Source of the DNA: Brevundimonas sp. UBA4553
Lineage (GTDB): Bacteria > Pseudomonadota > Alphaproteobacteria > Caulobacterales > Caulobacteraceae
Assembly: GCF_002387245.1 (NCBI RefSeq)
Contig: NZ_DGLD01000014.1
Span: 62,001 to 126,000 of the forward strand
Direction: 5' to 3'
DNA: 64,000 nucleotides
Shown here: positions 34,081 through 45,551 of the stretch, in pieces
Layout of the letters: each line of letters opens with the position of its first letter
Position numbering within the stretch: the stretch's first letter is position 1
The notes under the pieces: model-generated
Database searches by the model: none
The model's input: only the letters and a program-made list of their open reading frames with translations
What the model was told of the DNA's origin: nothing
Program-made: the position numbers and the translations under genes

Positions 34081-34893
34081 CAGACTGGCCGCCGGCCATA
34101 GCCGTTGATCGACAGCCGCGTAGAGCGCCGGGACCATCTGGGCGATGGTCTCGTCGCCCGCCGCCAGCCGCGCCAGCACCTGGGCTTCGCGTTCAAGCCG
34201 ATGGTGGCGATAGGCTTTAAGGAACGGTGCGACCTGGGTGATGGCTGGACCGTGCGTTGGCCAGATGGTCGAGAAACCGCGAGCCAGCACACGGTCGAGG
34301 CTGTCCATGTAGGCGGCCATGTCGCCGTCAGGCGGCGCGACGACGCTGGTGGACCAACCCATGACATGGTCCCCGCTGAACAGGGCGTTCTCTTCGCGCA
34401 GGACAAAGGCCATGTGGTTTGACGCGTGCCCGGGGGTCGCCATGGCCTCCAGCGTCCAGTCGTCACCCTCGACCATGTCTCCATCGCTGAGGATAATGTC
34501 CGGCGCGAAGTCCGCGTCGTCGTCTTCGTCGAGCGCGGCCGAGGCGTGAACAGTCTTCTGCGGCGGTTTCGCCGCGAGGATGGGCGCCCCCCCGACGGCC
34601 TGGGCCAGCCCGCGCGAGAGAGGGGCGTGGTCGCGGTGGGTGTGGGTCACCAGGATATGGCTCACACGTCGACCGTTCAGCGCCCGCACCAGAGCATGCA
34701 GGTGGCGCTCGTCATCGGGACCTGGGTCGATGACCGCCACGCCTGCGCCCGGCATGTCGCGTCCGACAATGTAGGTGCCGGTCCCGGTGAAGGTGAAGGG
34801 GCCGGGATTGTCCGCGATGACACGCTGAATCAGCGGCGAGACCTGATCGCGGCGGCCATAGGCGAAATCGAACTGTCGGACATAGGGGATCAC
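33988..34893 (-). CDS. MBL-fold metallo-hydrolase (LACTB2-like)
   Basis: A 301-residue protein. The zinc motif is ILVTHTHRDHAPLSRG (HxHxDH). The downstream His/Asp residues are in TPGHASNH and LFSGDHVMGW, with THGP further on. The C-terminal helical domain (HRLEREAQVLARLAAGDETI) matches the LACTB2-type hydrolases, some of which are RNases. The substrate is unknown. Its 3' end overlaps the M48 protease gene on the other strand by 93 bases. Confidence 0.9.
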   Translation of the reverse strand: MIPYVRQFDFAYGRRDQVSPLIQRVIADNPGPFTFTGTGTYIVGRDMPGAGVAVIDPGPDDERHLHALVRALNGRRVSHILVTHTHRDHAPLSRGLAQAVGGAPILAAKPPQKTVHASAALDEDDDADFAPDIILSDGDMVEGDDWTLEAMATPGHASNHMAFVLREENALFSGDHVMGWSTSVVAPPDGDMAAYMDSLDRVLARGFSTIWPTHGPAITQVAPFLKAYRHHRLEREAQVLARLAAGDETIAQMVPALYAAVDQRLWPAASLSVLAHLVALVDRGVVAASPQPVLEARYRIL

Positions 34894-34975
34894 GGGCGTT
34901 CGTCCTGCAAGAGCCGCGGTCGGCGTGGCGCCAACCTTGCGTTCAACGCCTGTAACCTATTCGGGAGCCTTCGCC

Positions 34976-35125
34976 GTGATCCGAACTGCTGTTTTTTCTG
35001 CGCCAAATCGGCTTGCAGCCGTGACCTTCACCATCGCCTGTCTCTTGGCGGCGCAATGGGTGGTGGCGTCCTGCACGCCCGAGCCCGTCGCGCCCTACGC
35101 CGCCCGCGCCATGATCGTGCGCTGA
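34976..35125 (+). CDS. Possible 49-residue membrane or exported peptide
   Basis: From GTG 34976 with GGGAG 8 bases upstream, a 49-residue product has a basic N-terminus and one hydrophobic helix (AAVTFTIACLLAAQWVVASC). It ends at 35125, immediately before the convergent stop at 35126; the two stops share TGATCA. The ribosome site and signal-like composition support translation. It is too short to assign, and the 82 bases between 34894 and 34975 would hold its promoter. Confidence 0.4.
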   Translation: MIRTAVFSAPNRLAAVTFTIACLLAAQWVVASCTPEPVAPYAARAMIVR

Positions 35126-35530
35126 TCAGAGCGGCACGCGACTAAGATCGTAGCCGGCGGCCAGGGCTTGCTCACGCAGATCGTCGGCGGGAACGCCGCG
35201 AGCCCGCTCGGCCATGGCCCAGGTCACGGCAGAGCGCATGCCTGAACGGCAGAACAACAGCGTCGGTTCGCCATCTTCCAGAAACTGCCCGACCCGGTCG
35301 ACGGTTGCCGGATCTGGCAGGCCGCGCACCGGCGCGTCGAGGAAGGCCAGTCCGGCCGACTCTGCGGCGGCGCCGATTTCGGCGCTGGTCGGCTGGCCCA
35401 GATCTTCGTGATCGGGGCGATTGTTCACTACCTTGCGGACGCCGAGGCGCGCTGCCGCGTCAGCCAGGTCTTCAGCCGCGATCTGGCCGGATATCCAGAT
35501 GCGATCATTCAGGGCGACAGGATCGATCAT
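35126..35530 (-). CDS. DUF442/TIGR01244-type phosphatase-like protein
   Basis: A 134-residue protein of the family also found fused to metallo-beta-lactamase domains (Blh). It has the Cys-x5-Arg P-loop of tyrosine phosphatases/rhodanese-like enzymes in LLFCRSGMRSAVTWAM and the conserved VVNNRPDHED and VRGLPDP segments. The role may be phosphatase or sulfur transfer linked to sulfide metabolism; unproven. ATG 35530 is 2 bases after the stop of the upstream exported protein, so the two form an operon. Confidence 0.85.
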   Translation of the reverse strand: MIDPVALNDRIWISGQIAAEDLADAAARLGVRKVVNNRPDHEDLGQPTSAEIGAAAESAGLAFLDAPVRGLPDPATVDRVGQFLEDGEPTLLFCRSGMRSAVTWAMAERARGVPADDLREQALAAGYDLSRVPL

Positions 35531-35532
35531 CT

Positions 35533-36075
35533 CTATTGTCTCTTTACGCGAACCGCCCGGCTGCGTCCTGCGGTGAGCTGATAGCTGCCCAGGGCCGCGC
35601 GGCGCACCCGAATTTCCGTGCCTTCCCGGTTCTGGAACCGAACGGGGCCAGAATCGATCTGACGCCACTCCGAGTTGTCAGCCAGCCGGAAAATCCACTT
35701 GCCGTCCGCGCTCTGACTGGCGCTGACGAGAGCGGTTTCAACAGCGTCCAGCTTCTCCTCTTCCGCCCCGCGCGTGAACATTGGCGGGAGCGACGGGAGT
35801 TCAAATCCGAATAACTGCCGGCGGGCTTCCTGGATCTGACCGCGTTCGACAACGACAACCTCACCCTGGCGCTCGGCCGTATCCAGATCACCTGCGGCCC
35901 GGTCAAAGCAGCTGAGGCGCTCAGCGTCGGACGTGATCTGGCGACAGCGAGCGACCTGTTCCAGCAGTGGAGATCGTGCAACGGTAGAGCTTTGCGCAAA
36001 TCCGGGGCCGGCAAGGGATGAAATGGCGGCGATCATGACGGATCGCGCGATGATAATGCGCACATTGCTCTCCAT
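35533..36075 (-). CDS. Exported protein, unknown function
   Basis: A 180-residue protein with a signal peptide ending FAQS at about residue 28. A short Cys-containing segment (VARCRQITSDAERLSCFDRAAGD) resembles the small two-Cys motif seen in many exported alphaproteobacterial proteins. The C-terminal part has beta strands (GKWIFRLADNSEWRQIDSGPV). No family name. The ribosome site is weak. It is followed after 2 bases by the DUF442-type gene. Confidence 0.7.
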   Translation of the reverse strand: MESNVRIIIARSVMIAAISSLAGPGFAQSSTVARSPLLEQVARCRQITSDAERLSCFDRAAGDLDTAERQGEVVVVERGQIQEARRQLFGFELPSLPPMFTRGAEEEKLDAVETALVSASQSADGKWIFRLADNSEWRQIDSGPVRFQNREGTEIRVRRAALGSYQLTAGRSRAVRVKRQ

Positions 36076-36139
36076 GGGAACTAACGCATTGAAGCTGTTC
36101 CCTTAATGCCACGCTATGTCCTTTTGAGCCAGACAAGAT

Positions 36140-36162
36140 GGCGTCGAGGGCGCCTCGACGCC
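36140..36162 (-). terminator. Strong hairpin downstream of the metH operon
   Basis: GGCGTCGAGG and CCTCGACGCC form a perfect 10-bp stem around GCG, 27 bases past the last stop (36189) of the methionine operon. The minus-strand tail is ATCTTGTCT, which is only weakly U-rich, so termination may be inefficient or factor-assisted. Confidence 0.5.
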
Positions 36163-36188
36163 GGGTGTCTTACACGCTCCCTTATGAC

Positions 36189-38869
<2,681 letters not shown>

Positions 38870-38870
<1 letters not shown>

Positions 38871-39550
38871 CAGGCGTAGGCCACCCATCCGCGCCACGAC
38901 AGGCCTTGGAAGACCTGCTCGATCTCGCGGAACCCTGCCTCACGCAACAATGCCTCATCGCGTGCAGGGCCGACGCAGTTGAGCTGCGTGCGCACGCGCT
39001 CATGCGCCTTGGCCAGAATTTCCGGATCCAGACCACTGTCGCTGGAGAAGCGGATGTAGCGGTCAAAATCGCGGTCGGACGCGGGATCGTTCTTGTCGAC
39101 GCTGATATGCGCCATGACGAAGGGCGCGCCGGGTTTCAGACGGCTGTGGATGGCCCTGAGCGTCTCCAGTTTCGCACGGTCGTCGGGCACGAAATGCAGG
39201 GTCAGCATGCAGGTCGCGGCGTCGAAACGGATGTCCGGAGCGTCGAACACATAGCCTTCGACCCAATCGACCGACGCGGGATCTCCCAGGTAGGCCTTGC
39301 CCTGAGCGATCATTTCAGCCGAGGGATCGACGGCGCAGAACCGGCCATCGGGCAGGGCGTCGATCAGGGTCTTCAGCTCCAGACCGCCGCCGCCGCCAAC
39401 CACCAGCGTGGTCTCGGGCGACGCTTCGCCGATCAGTTGCGCCATGATGCGATGCAGGCCGTCGAAGCCGGGGACGATCTTCTTGGGGCGCTCGGCGTAG
39501 GTCCTGACGTGTTCCGGGTCCTTGAACAACTCGGCCATCTTGTCGGTCAT
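38870..39550 (-). CDS. SAM-dependent methyltransferase inside the split metH locus
   Basis: A 226-residue class I methyltransferase. The SAM site is TLVVGGGGGLELKTL, with acidic CAVDPSAEM and the later FDAATCMLTLHFVPD. The C-terminal segment FREIEQVFQGLSWRGWVAYA is typical of small-molecule methyltransferases of this type. It sits 10 bases after the homocysteine module and overlaps the metH main gene by one base, so all three are translationally coupled. The substrate is unknown; position suggests use of or balance with the SAM/SAH pool. ATG 39550 has GAGGA 8 bases upstream. Confidence 0.85.
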
Positions 39551-39560
39551 CGTCTCGTCC

Positions 39561-40655
39561 TCACGCCACCAGTTCGAAGGGTTCCAGCCCCGAAAGGCGC
39601 ATGGCCACGGGGCGTTCGGGGATCTCACGCGGCTTCAGCGGCGCGACCTCTTCGGCGACGTGCTTGATGTGGTCGGGCGTGGTGCCGCAGCAGCCGCCGA
39701 CGATGTTGACCAGACCGGAGGCGGCCCATTCCTCGATGAAGTGGGCGGTTTCGTGGGGCTGTTCGTCGTACTGGCCCATGGCGTTGGGCAGGCCTGCGTT
39801 GGGATAGGCGGCGACCAGGGTGTCAGCCACCCGGCTCAGTTCGGCGATGAAGGGCCGCATCAGGTCGGCGCCCAGGGCGCAGTTGAAGCCGACCGCAAAC
39901 GGCTTGGCGTGGCGCACGGAGTTCCAGAAGGCCTCGGCGGTCTGGCCCGACAGCGTCCGGCCAGAACGGTCGGTGATGGTGCCGCTGATCCAGATGGGCA
40001 GAGGCTCAAGTCCCTCGTCCTCGAGGTCCTTGATGGCCTTGATGCAGGCCTTGCAGTTCAGCGTGTCGGTGATGGTTTCGATCAGATAGAGGTCGACGCC
40101 GCCCTCGTTCAGGGCCTTCACCTGATGGCGATAGGCCTCATAGACCTCGTCGAAGGTCACCAGGCGCGCGCCGGGGTCGTTCACGTCCGACGACATGGAC
40201 AGCATCTTGTTCAGCGGGCCGATGGAGCCCGCGGCGAAGCGCGGCTTGTGCGGCTCCCTAGCGGTCCAGCGGTCGGCGGACGCGCGGGCCAGTCTGGCGC
40301 CTTCCAGATTGATGTCCCAGACGGCCTGGGCGTCCAGTTTATAGTCGTCCTGGGCAATGACGGTGGCCGAGAAGGTATTGGTCTCGCTGATGTCCGCGCC
40401 TGCACCGAAATACTGGTCGTGCAGGTCGGCGATCACGTCGGGCCGGGTGATGCAGAGGATGTCGTTGTTCCCCTTCATCTGGTCCCTTTCGTCATAGCCG
40501 TTCGACGCGACGAAGCGATCGCCGCGGAAATCGACCTCCTCCAGGCCGCGCCGCTGGATCATCACGCCCCAGGAGCCGTCGAGGACCAGAATGCGTTCCT
40601 TGGCCGCCGCGTGCAGGGCGGCGATCCGTTCAGGACGGGAAAGCGGAGAAGTCAT
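39561..40655 (-). CDS. metH: Homocysteine-binding module of methionine synthase (split MetH)
   Basis: A 364-residue homocysteine S-methyltransferase domain, equivalent to the first module of full-length MetH. It begins with ILVLDGSWGVMIQ, and contains DISETNTFSATVIAQ and the zinc cysteines in GFNCALGADLM and VGGCCGTTPDHIKH. In E. coli MetH this domain binds zinc and homocysteine. Here it must associate with the separate protein at 36189-38870. Its ATG immediately follows the metF stop (TAAATG), which suggests coupled translation. Confidence 0.95.
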   Translation of the reverse strand: MTSPLSRPERIAALHAAAKERILVLDGSWGVMIQRRGLEEVDFRGDRFVASNGYDERDQMKGNNDILCITRPDVIADLHDQYFGAGADISETNTFSATVIAQDDYKLDAQAVWDINLEGARLARASADRWTAREPHKPRFAAGSIGPLNKMLSMSSDVNDPGARLVTFDEVYEAYRHQVKALNEGGVDLYLIETITDTLNCKACIKAIKDLEDEGLEPLPIWISGTITDRSGRTLSGQTAEAFWNSVRHAKPFAVGFNCALGADLMRPFIAELSRVADTLVAAYPNAGLPNAMGQYDEQPHETAHFIEEWAASGLVNIVGGCCGTTPDHIKHVAEEVAPLKPREIPERPVAMRLSGLEPFELVA

Positions 40656-41603
40656 TTACGCAACAGCCTTGGTTTCACGTACGCCCAGCACCCGGCAGAT
40701 CGCATAGACCAGCTCGGCGCGGTTCAGGGTGTAGAAGTGGAAGTCCGAGAAGCCCTCTTCCTGCAGTCGCGCGCAGGTCTCGGCGGCGATGGAAGCGGCC
40801 AGCAGCTTGCGGGTCTCGGGATCCTCGTCCAACCCGTCGAAGTGGGCCGCCAGCCAGTCGGGGATGGAGGCGCCGCAGGCGGCGCTCATCCGGCTCAGGC
40901 CCTTGAAGTTGGACACGGGCATGATGCCGGGGATCAGGGGAATGGTCACGCCCGCCGCCCGCACCCGGTCGCGGAAGCGCAGGAAGGCCTCGATGTCGAA
41001 GAAGAACTGGCTGACTGCGCGCGTAGCGCCGGCGTCGACCTTGGCCTTCAGCACATCGATGTCGTGGTCGATCGAGGGGCTTTCCGGGTGGCGTTCGGGA
41101 TAGACGCCGACGGTGATGTCAAAGCCGCCGACGCTGTTGATGGCCTGGGACAGCTCGGTGGCGTTGGCGTAGCCGTCGGCGCGGGGGACATAGGCGCCGC
41201 CGATTCCGTCTCCACCCGGGGGGTCGCCGCGCAGGGCGACGATGTGATCGACTCCAATGGCCTTGTAGCCCTCGATGACTTCATCGACCTCGGCCCGGCT
41301 GGCCTCGACGCAGGTCAGGTGGGCGGCGGGGCGCAGGGTGGTCTCGCTGATGATCCGCTGCACGGTGCGGTGCGTCCGCTCGCGCGTCGAACCGCCCGCG
41401 CCATAGGTGACCGAGACGAAGGCCGGGTTCAGCGGCTCCAGCCGACGAATGGCGGACCACAGATTGGCCTCGGCTTCATCGGACTTGGGCGGGAAGAACT
41501 CGAAGGAGACGTTGACCGCGTTCTGGTTCGAGCCCGCGCGGGCGACGGGACCCAGCGGCGACAGCAGCAGGGCGCGGGCTTCGGCGAGAGAGGAAGGAGC
41601 CAT
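40656..41603 (-). CDS. metF: Methylenetetrahydrofolate reductase
   Basis: MetF reduces 5,10-methylene-THF to 5-methyl-THF, the methyl donor for MetH. The 315-residue TIM-barrel flavoprotein has the family motifs FEFFPPKSDEAE, FVSVTYGAGGSTRERT, HLTCVEASRAEVD, IVALRGDPPGGD and SQFFFDIEAFLRFRD. The N-terminal about 30 residues are longer than in E. coli MetF. ATG 41603 overlaps the stop of the regulator gene by one base (TGATG). It lies between the regulator and the MetH module in a single operon. Confidence 0.96.
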   Translation of the reverse strand: MAPSSLAEARALLLSPLGPVARAGSNQNAVNVSFEFFPPKSDEAEANLWSAIRRLEPLNPAFVSVTYGAGGSTRERTHRTVQRIISETTLRPAAHLTCVEASRAEVDEVIEGYKAIGVDHIVALRGDPPGGDGIGGAYVPRADGYANATELSQAINSVGGFDITVGVYPERHPESPSIDHDIDVLKAKVDAGATRAVSQFFFDIEAFLRFRDRVRAAGVTIPLIPGIMPVSNFKGLSRMSAACGASIPDWLAAHFDGLDEDPETRKLLAASIAAETCARLQEEGFSDFHFYTLNRAELVYAICRVLGVRETKAVA

Positions 41604-42565
41604 CAGGCAGTCTTTCGAGCAGAGGCGGCGGGACGTTCGGCGGCCCAGATGTGGACGGTCAGGCCTTCGGTGTCGGGCGGCAGGGCGATGGGCGCGCTCG
41701 CAGTCAGGCCGGCGCTTTCGAGCCAGCCCCGAATTTCCTCGTCGGCGAAGCCCAGCCGACGGTGCTGGTGTTCCTCGCGCAGTTGCTCCAATTGGTGCGG
41801 AGCAAAGTCCACGATCAGCAACTTGCCGCCGGGCATGACCAGACGCGCGGCCTCGGTCACGGCGGCGGCGGGATCGGTCAGGTAGTGCAGAACCTGATGC
41901 ACGATCACCAGATCGGCGCTGGCTTGCGGCAGCCGGGTCGAGAAGATGTCGCCATGGCGCAGCTCGACCTTGTCCAGTCCGGCCCTGGAGACGTTGGCGC
42001 GGGCGATGTTCAGCATGTTCTGGCTCAGGTCGAGGCCGACCGACATCTTCGCCTTTTTGCCGAACAGGGTCAGCATCCGGCCTGAACCGGTGCCCAGATC
42101 TACGACCCGCTGGAACGGCCCCGGACCGGCCGCCTGCTCGACGGCGGTCTCGACTGCGCTCTCGCAGACATAGAGGCTGCGCATCTGGTCCCACTGTGGC
42201 GCGACCTGTTCAAAATAGCGGGCGGCGTCGATGGAGCGCTCCTTGCGCACCTCATCCAGGCGGCGATGGTCGGCCTCGCCCTCAGCGTCGTCCAGCAGGT
42301 CGAGCACCGTGTCGATCAGGCGGCGCGACAGGGCGTCATGAGACAGGCGATAGAAGACTCGCGCGCCGTCCGGGAATCGTTCGATCAGGCCGGCGTCCGC
42401 CATCAGCTTCAGATGGCGCGACACGCGGGGCTGGCTCTGGTCCAGAACCCGAGACAACTCCATGACCGACAGCTCCTCTGCGGCCAGCAACGACAGCACC
42501 CTCAAACGGGTCGGTTCGCCAGCGGCGCGCAGCGCTTCGACGGTCTGGTCAGCAGTAAGAGTCAT
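41603..42565 (-). CDS. ArsR-family regulator fused to a SAM-methyltransferase domain (SahR-like)
   Basis: A 320-residue fusion. Residues 1-90 form an ArsR/SmtB winged helix (LSVMELSRVLDQSQPRVSRHLKLM, key part DQSQPRVSRHLKLM). Residues 110-300 form a class I methyltransferase domain with VVDLGTGSGRMLTLFG, VGLDLSQNML and VHQVLHYL. In this family the SAM/SAH-binding domain is thought to sense the methylation state and control methionine-cycle genes; SahR-type regulators do this in Proteobacteria. It heads the metF-metH operon and a palindromic operator lies 4 bases upstream of its ATG. Autoregulation by SAH is therefore likely, as inference. Confidence 0.9.
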   Translation of the reverse strand: MTLTADQTVEALRAAGEPTRLRVLSLLAAEELSVMELSRVLDQSQPRVSRHLKLMADAGLIERFPDGARVFYRLSHDALSRRLIDTVLDLLDDAEGEADHRRLDEVRKERSIDAARYFEQVAPQWDQMRSLYVCESAVETAVEQAAGPGPFQRVVDLGTGSGRMLTLFGKKAKMSVGLDLSQNMLNIARANVSRAGLDKVELRHGDIFSTRLPQASADLVIVHQVLHYLTDPAAAVTEAARLVMPGGKLLIVDFAPHQLEQLREEHQHRRLGFADEEIRGWLESAGLTASAPIALPPDTEGLTVHIWAAERPAASARKTA

Positions 42566-42568
42566 GGG

Positions 42569-42592
42569 TCGTATAAAGATATCCTTATACGA
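42569..42592 (-). promoter_or_regulatory. SahR-type operator candidate of the methionine operon
   Basis: TCGTATAA and TTATACGA are perfect 8-bp arms separated by AGATATCC. The core TATAAAGATATCCTTATA differs at one position from a perfect palindrome, in the AT-rich style of ArsR-family operators. It ends 4 bases before the regulator ATG, so transcription must start in or beside it, and the transcript has almost no leader or usual ribosome site. Confidence 0.65.
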
Positions 42593-42678
42593 TTATGCAA
42601 GCGAAAACTGACCGCAAGCGCGAGCAATAGGGCGGTCAAGCCGCATGGATCATTCAGCGATCCCTGAAATCGTGCGCT

Positions 42679-43608
42679 CTAGGTCGCGACGGGCGTTTTC
42701 AGCGGTTCGCCCGCGAAATGGGCTGACAGGTTCTGTAACAGCAGCATCAGCATGCCCTGCACCGCCTCGGCCGTGGCGCCGGCCGTGTGGGGCGTCAGGA
42801 CGGTGTTGGGCACGGTCGCCCAGCGCGGTGCGTCGGTCGGCTCGGTCTCGAAGACGTCCAGCGCAGCGGCCCCAAGCCGCCCGTCGCGCAAGGCGGCGAT
42901 GACGGCGTCTTCGTCCACCAGTTGACCGCGCGCGACGTTGACCAGCAGGCCGGCGGGGCCGAGCGCCTCGATCACCTCGGCGGAGATCAGCCCGCGATTG
43001 GTCTCATCCGCGCGGCAGGCGATGACCAGAATGTCCGAGGCGCGGGCTAGGTTGAGCAGGCTGTCGGCGCGGGGCCAAGCGGCCTCCTTGGCGCGCGGCG
43101 CCCACCACTGGACGTTCATGCGCATGACCTCTGCGCGACGAGCGATGGCCTCGCCGATAGCGCCCAGGCCGACGATGCCCAGGGTCTGCCCGCCCATCGA
43201 CGGGGTGATGGTCTTGGAGGCTGGGGTCCAGCCGCCAGCGCGGACCTGCCGGTCGCCCTCGGCGATCTGACGCCGGGCGGCCAGGATCAGGCCGATGGCG
43301 TGGTCGGCCACGTCCTCATGGTTGATGGCGGGGGCGTGGGTGACGGGCAGGCCGCGCGCGCGGCACCACTCCACATCGATGCCGTCATAGCCCGAGGTGA
43401 AACAGGCGATCAGCGACAGGTTGGGCAGGCGTTCGATCAGGTCCTTGTCCAGCTCGAATTCGCCCGCCACGACCAGAACGCGCACGTCGTGCGCCGCCTC
43501 GATCGGCGGACCCTCCCAGAAGCGATAGACGTCATAGGCGCTTTCGAGGAAGGCGCTGAGCGGTCCGAGGTGCCGCTGCATGATCAGGAGGGCGGGGCGC
43601 TGGGTCAT
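42679..43608 (-). CDS. D-isomer-specific 2-hydroxyacid dehydrogenase
   Basis: A 309-residue protein. The NAD-binding Rossmann motif is LGIVGLGAIGEAIARRAEVM at about residue 145. The catalytic Arg and Glu are in VNVARGQLVDEDAV and the following segment, and the catalytic His is in VLTPHTAGATAEA. It oxidises or reduces a D-2-hydroxyacid such as glycerate, glyoxylate or hydroxypyruvate; substrate not fixed by sequence. It lies downstream of ettA after a terminator and upstream, on the same strand, of the methionine operon. Confidence 0.9.
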   Translation of the reverse strand: MTQRPALLIMQRHLGPLSAFLESAYDVYRFWEGPPIEAAHDVRVLVVAGEFELDKDLIERLPNLSLIACFTSGYDGIDVEWCRARGLPVTHAPAINHEDVADHAIGLILAARRQIAEGDRQVRAGGWTPASKTITPSMGGQTLGIVGLGAIGEAIARRAEVMRMNVQWWAPRAKEAAWPRADSLLNLARASDILVIACRADETNRGLISAEVIEALGPAGLLVNVARGQLVDEDAVIAALRDGRLGAAALDVFETEPTDAPRWATVPNTVLTPHTAGATAEAVQGMLMLLLQNLSAHFAGEPLKTPVAT

Positions 43609-43652
43609 GCGGGCAGACTAACCCGGTTCCGCCGGAGCGTCAGCGGCCAAAG

Positions 43653-43687
43653 AAAAACGGCCCCCCGATCGCTCGGAGGGCCGTTTT
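43653..43687 (-). terminator. Intrinsic terminator of ettA
   Basis: On the minus strand AAAACGGCCC pairs with GGGCCGTTTT around 14 bases, followed by TTTTTC. It lies 20 bases after the ettA stop. The symmetric A/T runs could let it act in both directions. Confidence 0.85.
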
Positions 43688-43706
43688 CATTCAGATCAGC
43701 GTCGGA

Positions 43707-45374
43707 TCAGCGACCGAACTTCTGGTGCTGGATACGCTTCGGAATGATGCTGTCCGCACCCAGGCGGCGCATCTTGTCCTGCTCATAGGCTTCGAAGTTG
43801 CCCTCGAACCATTCCACGTGGCCGTCGCCTTCGAAGGCGAGGATGTGGGTGGCCAGACGGTCAAGGAACCAGCGGTCGTGGGAGATGACCACGGCGCAGC
43901 CGGCGAACTCCTCCAGGGCCTCTTCGAGGTTCTGCAGGGTTTCGATGTCCAGGTCATTGGTCGGTTCGTCGAGCAGGATCAGATTGCCGCCCGAGGCCAG
44001 GGTCTTGGCCAAGTGCACGCGGTTGCGCTCACCGCCGGACAGTTGGCCGACCTTCTTCTGCTGGTCGCCGCCCTTGAAGTTGAACGAACCGACATAGGCG
44101 CGGGTGTTGATCTCGCGCTTGCCGACCATCATCACGTCGGTGCCGCCCGAGATGGCCTGCCAGATGGTTTCGTCCGGCTTCAGATCGTCGCGCGACTGGT
44201 CGACATAGGCCAGCTTGACCGTTTCGCCGACCTTGATCGTGCCGCCGTCCGGCGTTTCCTGACCGGTGATCAGTTTGAACATGGTCGACTTGCCGGCGCC
44301 GTTGGGACCGATGACGCCGACGATGCCGTTGGGCGGCAGCTTGAAGGTCAGGTTGTCGAACAGAGTCTTGTCGCCATAGGACTTCTTCAGGCCCTCGACT
44401 TCCAGGACCACGTTGCCGAGACGCGGACCAGGCGGGATCTGGATGTGGGCGTGCGTCTGCGCGCCGCGCATCGATTCCTGCTCGTCGACCATGCGCTCAT
44501 AGGCGGCCAGACGGGCCTTGGACTTGGCCTGGCGGGCCTTGGCGCCCGAACGGACCCATTCCAGTTCGCGGGTGAGGGCGCGCTGGCGGGCTTCCGATTC
44601 CGACTGTTCCTGAACGACGCGCTTCTGCTTGGCTTCCAGCCAGGAGGAGTAGTTGCCCTCGTGCGGGTGGCCCTTGCCGCGGTCCAGTTCCAGCGTCCAC
44701 TTGGTGACCTGATCCAGGAAGTAGCGGTCGTGGGTCACCAGGATGACGCAGCCCGGGAAGTTCTCCAGGTGATGCTGCAGCCAGGCGACAGATTCGGCGT
44801 CCAGGTGGTTGGTCGGTTCGTCCATCAGCAGCATGTCGGGCTTGGACAGCAACAGGCGGGCCAGGGCCACGCGACGCTTCTCACCACCCGACAGGCTGGT
44901 GACTTCCCAGTCGTCCGGCGGGCAGCGCAGGGCGCCCATGGCCATTTCGATGCGGCTGTCGATGTCCCAGACGTCGCCGGCGTCGATCTTCTCCTGGAGG
45001 GCGGTCATCTCCTCCATCAGTTCGTCGGTGTAGTTTTCGCCCAGTTCGTTGGCGACTTCGTTGAAGCGGTTGACCCACTGCTTCTCTTCGCACCAAGACT
45101 CGACGTTCTGGCGAACGTTCAGGCTGTCATCCAGCTTGGGTTCCTGTTCCAGGTAGCCGCGCTTGATGCCGTCGGCGGCGCGGGCTTCTCCCGTGAACTC
45201 GGTGTCCAGGCCAGCCATGATCTTCAGCAGGGTCGACTTACCCGAGCCGTTGACCCCGACAACGCCGATCTTGGCGTCGTTGTAGAAGCTCAGCCAGATG
45301 TTCTCGAAGATCTTCTTGCCGCCGGGGAAGGTCTTGGTCAGACCCTGCATCTGGAAAATATATTGCTGCGCCAT
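43707..45374 (-). CDS. ettA: ABC-F protein, energy-dependent translational throttle EttA
   Basis: A 555-residue soluble protein with two ABC domains and no membrane part. The first has GVNGSGKSTLLKIM and LSGGEKRRVALARLLL with MDEPTNHLD; the second GPNGAGKSTMFKLI and LSGGERNRVHLAKTL with LDEPTNDLD. The arm segment and linker (KQKRVVQEQSESEARQRAL) match EttA. EttA binds the ribosome E site and gates elongation according to the ATP/ADP ratio. ATG 45374 gives the standard MAQQYIFQMQGLTK start. The 177-base region between it and the divergent gene at 45552 carries no recognised element. Confidence 0.95.
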   Translation of the reverse strand: MAQQYIFQMQGLTKTFPGGKKIFENIWLSFYNDAKIGVVGVNGSGKSTLLKIMAGLDTEFTGEARAADGIKRGYLEQEPKLDDSLNVRQNVESWCEEKQWVNRFNEVANELGENYTDELMEEMTALQEKIDAGDVWDIDSRIEMAMGALRCPPDDWEVTSLSGGEKRRVALARLLLSKPDMLLMDEPTNHLDAESVAWLQHHLENFPGCVILVTHDRYFLDQVTKWTLELDRGKGHPHEGNYSSWLEAKQKRVVQEQSESEARQRALTRELEWVRSGAKARQAKSKARLAAYERMVDEQESMRGAQTHAHIQIPPGPRLGNVVLEVEGLKKSYGDKTLFDNLTFKLPPNGIVGVIGPNGAGKSTMFKLITGQETPDGGTIKVGETVKLAYVDQSRDDLKPDETIWQAISGGTDVMMVGKREINTRAYVGSFNFKGGDQQKKVGQLSGGERNRVHLAKTLASGGNLILLDEPTNDLDIETLQNLEEALEEFAGCAVVISHDRWFLDRLATHILAFEGDGHVEWFEGNFEAYEQDKMRRLGADSIIPKRIQHQKFGR

Positions 45375-45551
45375 GAGGTGCGGTTTCGCCCTGTCGTCTG
45401 ATCTGATGGGGAGGTTGGCGCGGGATGTAGCCGTCGCAGACCCTTTGGGCAAATCTCTAGACGTAACGCAGGGCGGTTTGAAGGCGCTGCATCCGTTCGG
45501 GCCTGTTGCGGCCTCTACCCGTCAGCCCGCTGGGGGCGGGAGTGCGATTTC

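Noticed and set aside
42566..42678. SAM or SAH riboswitch before the methionine operon
   Set aside because: The start codon lies 4 bases from an operator-like palindrome, leaving no leader for an aptamer, and no conserved core was found.
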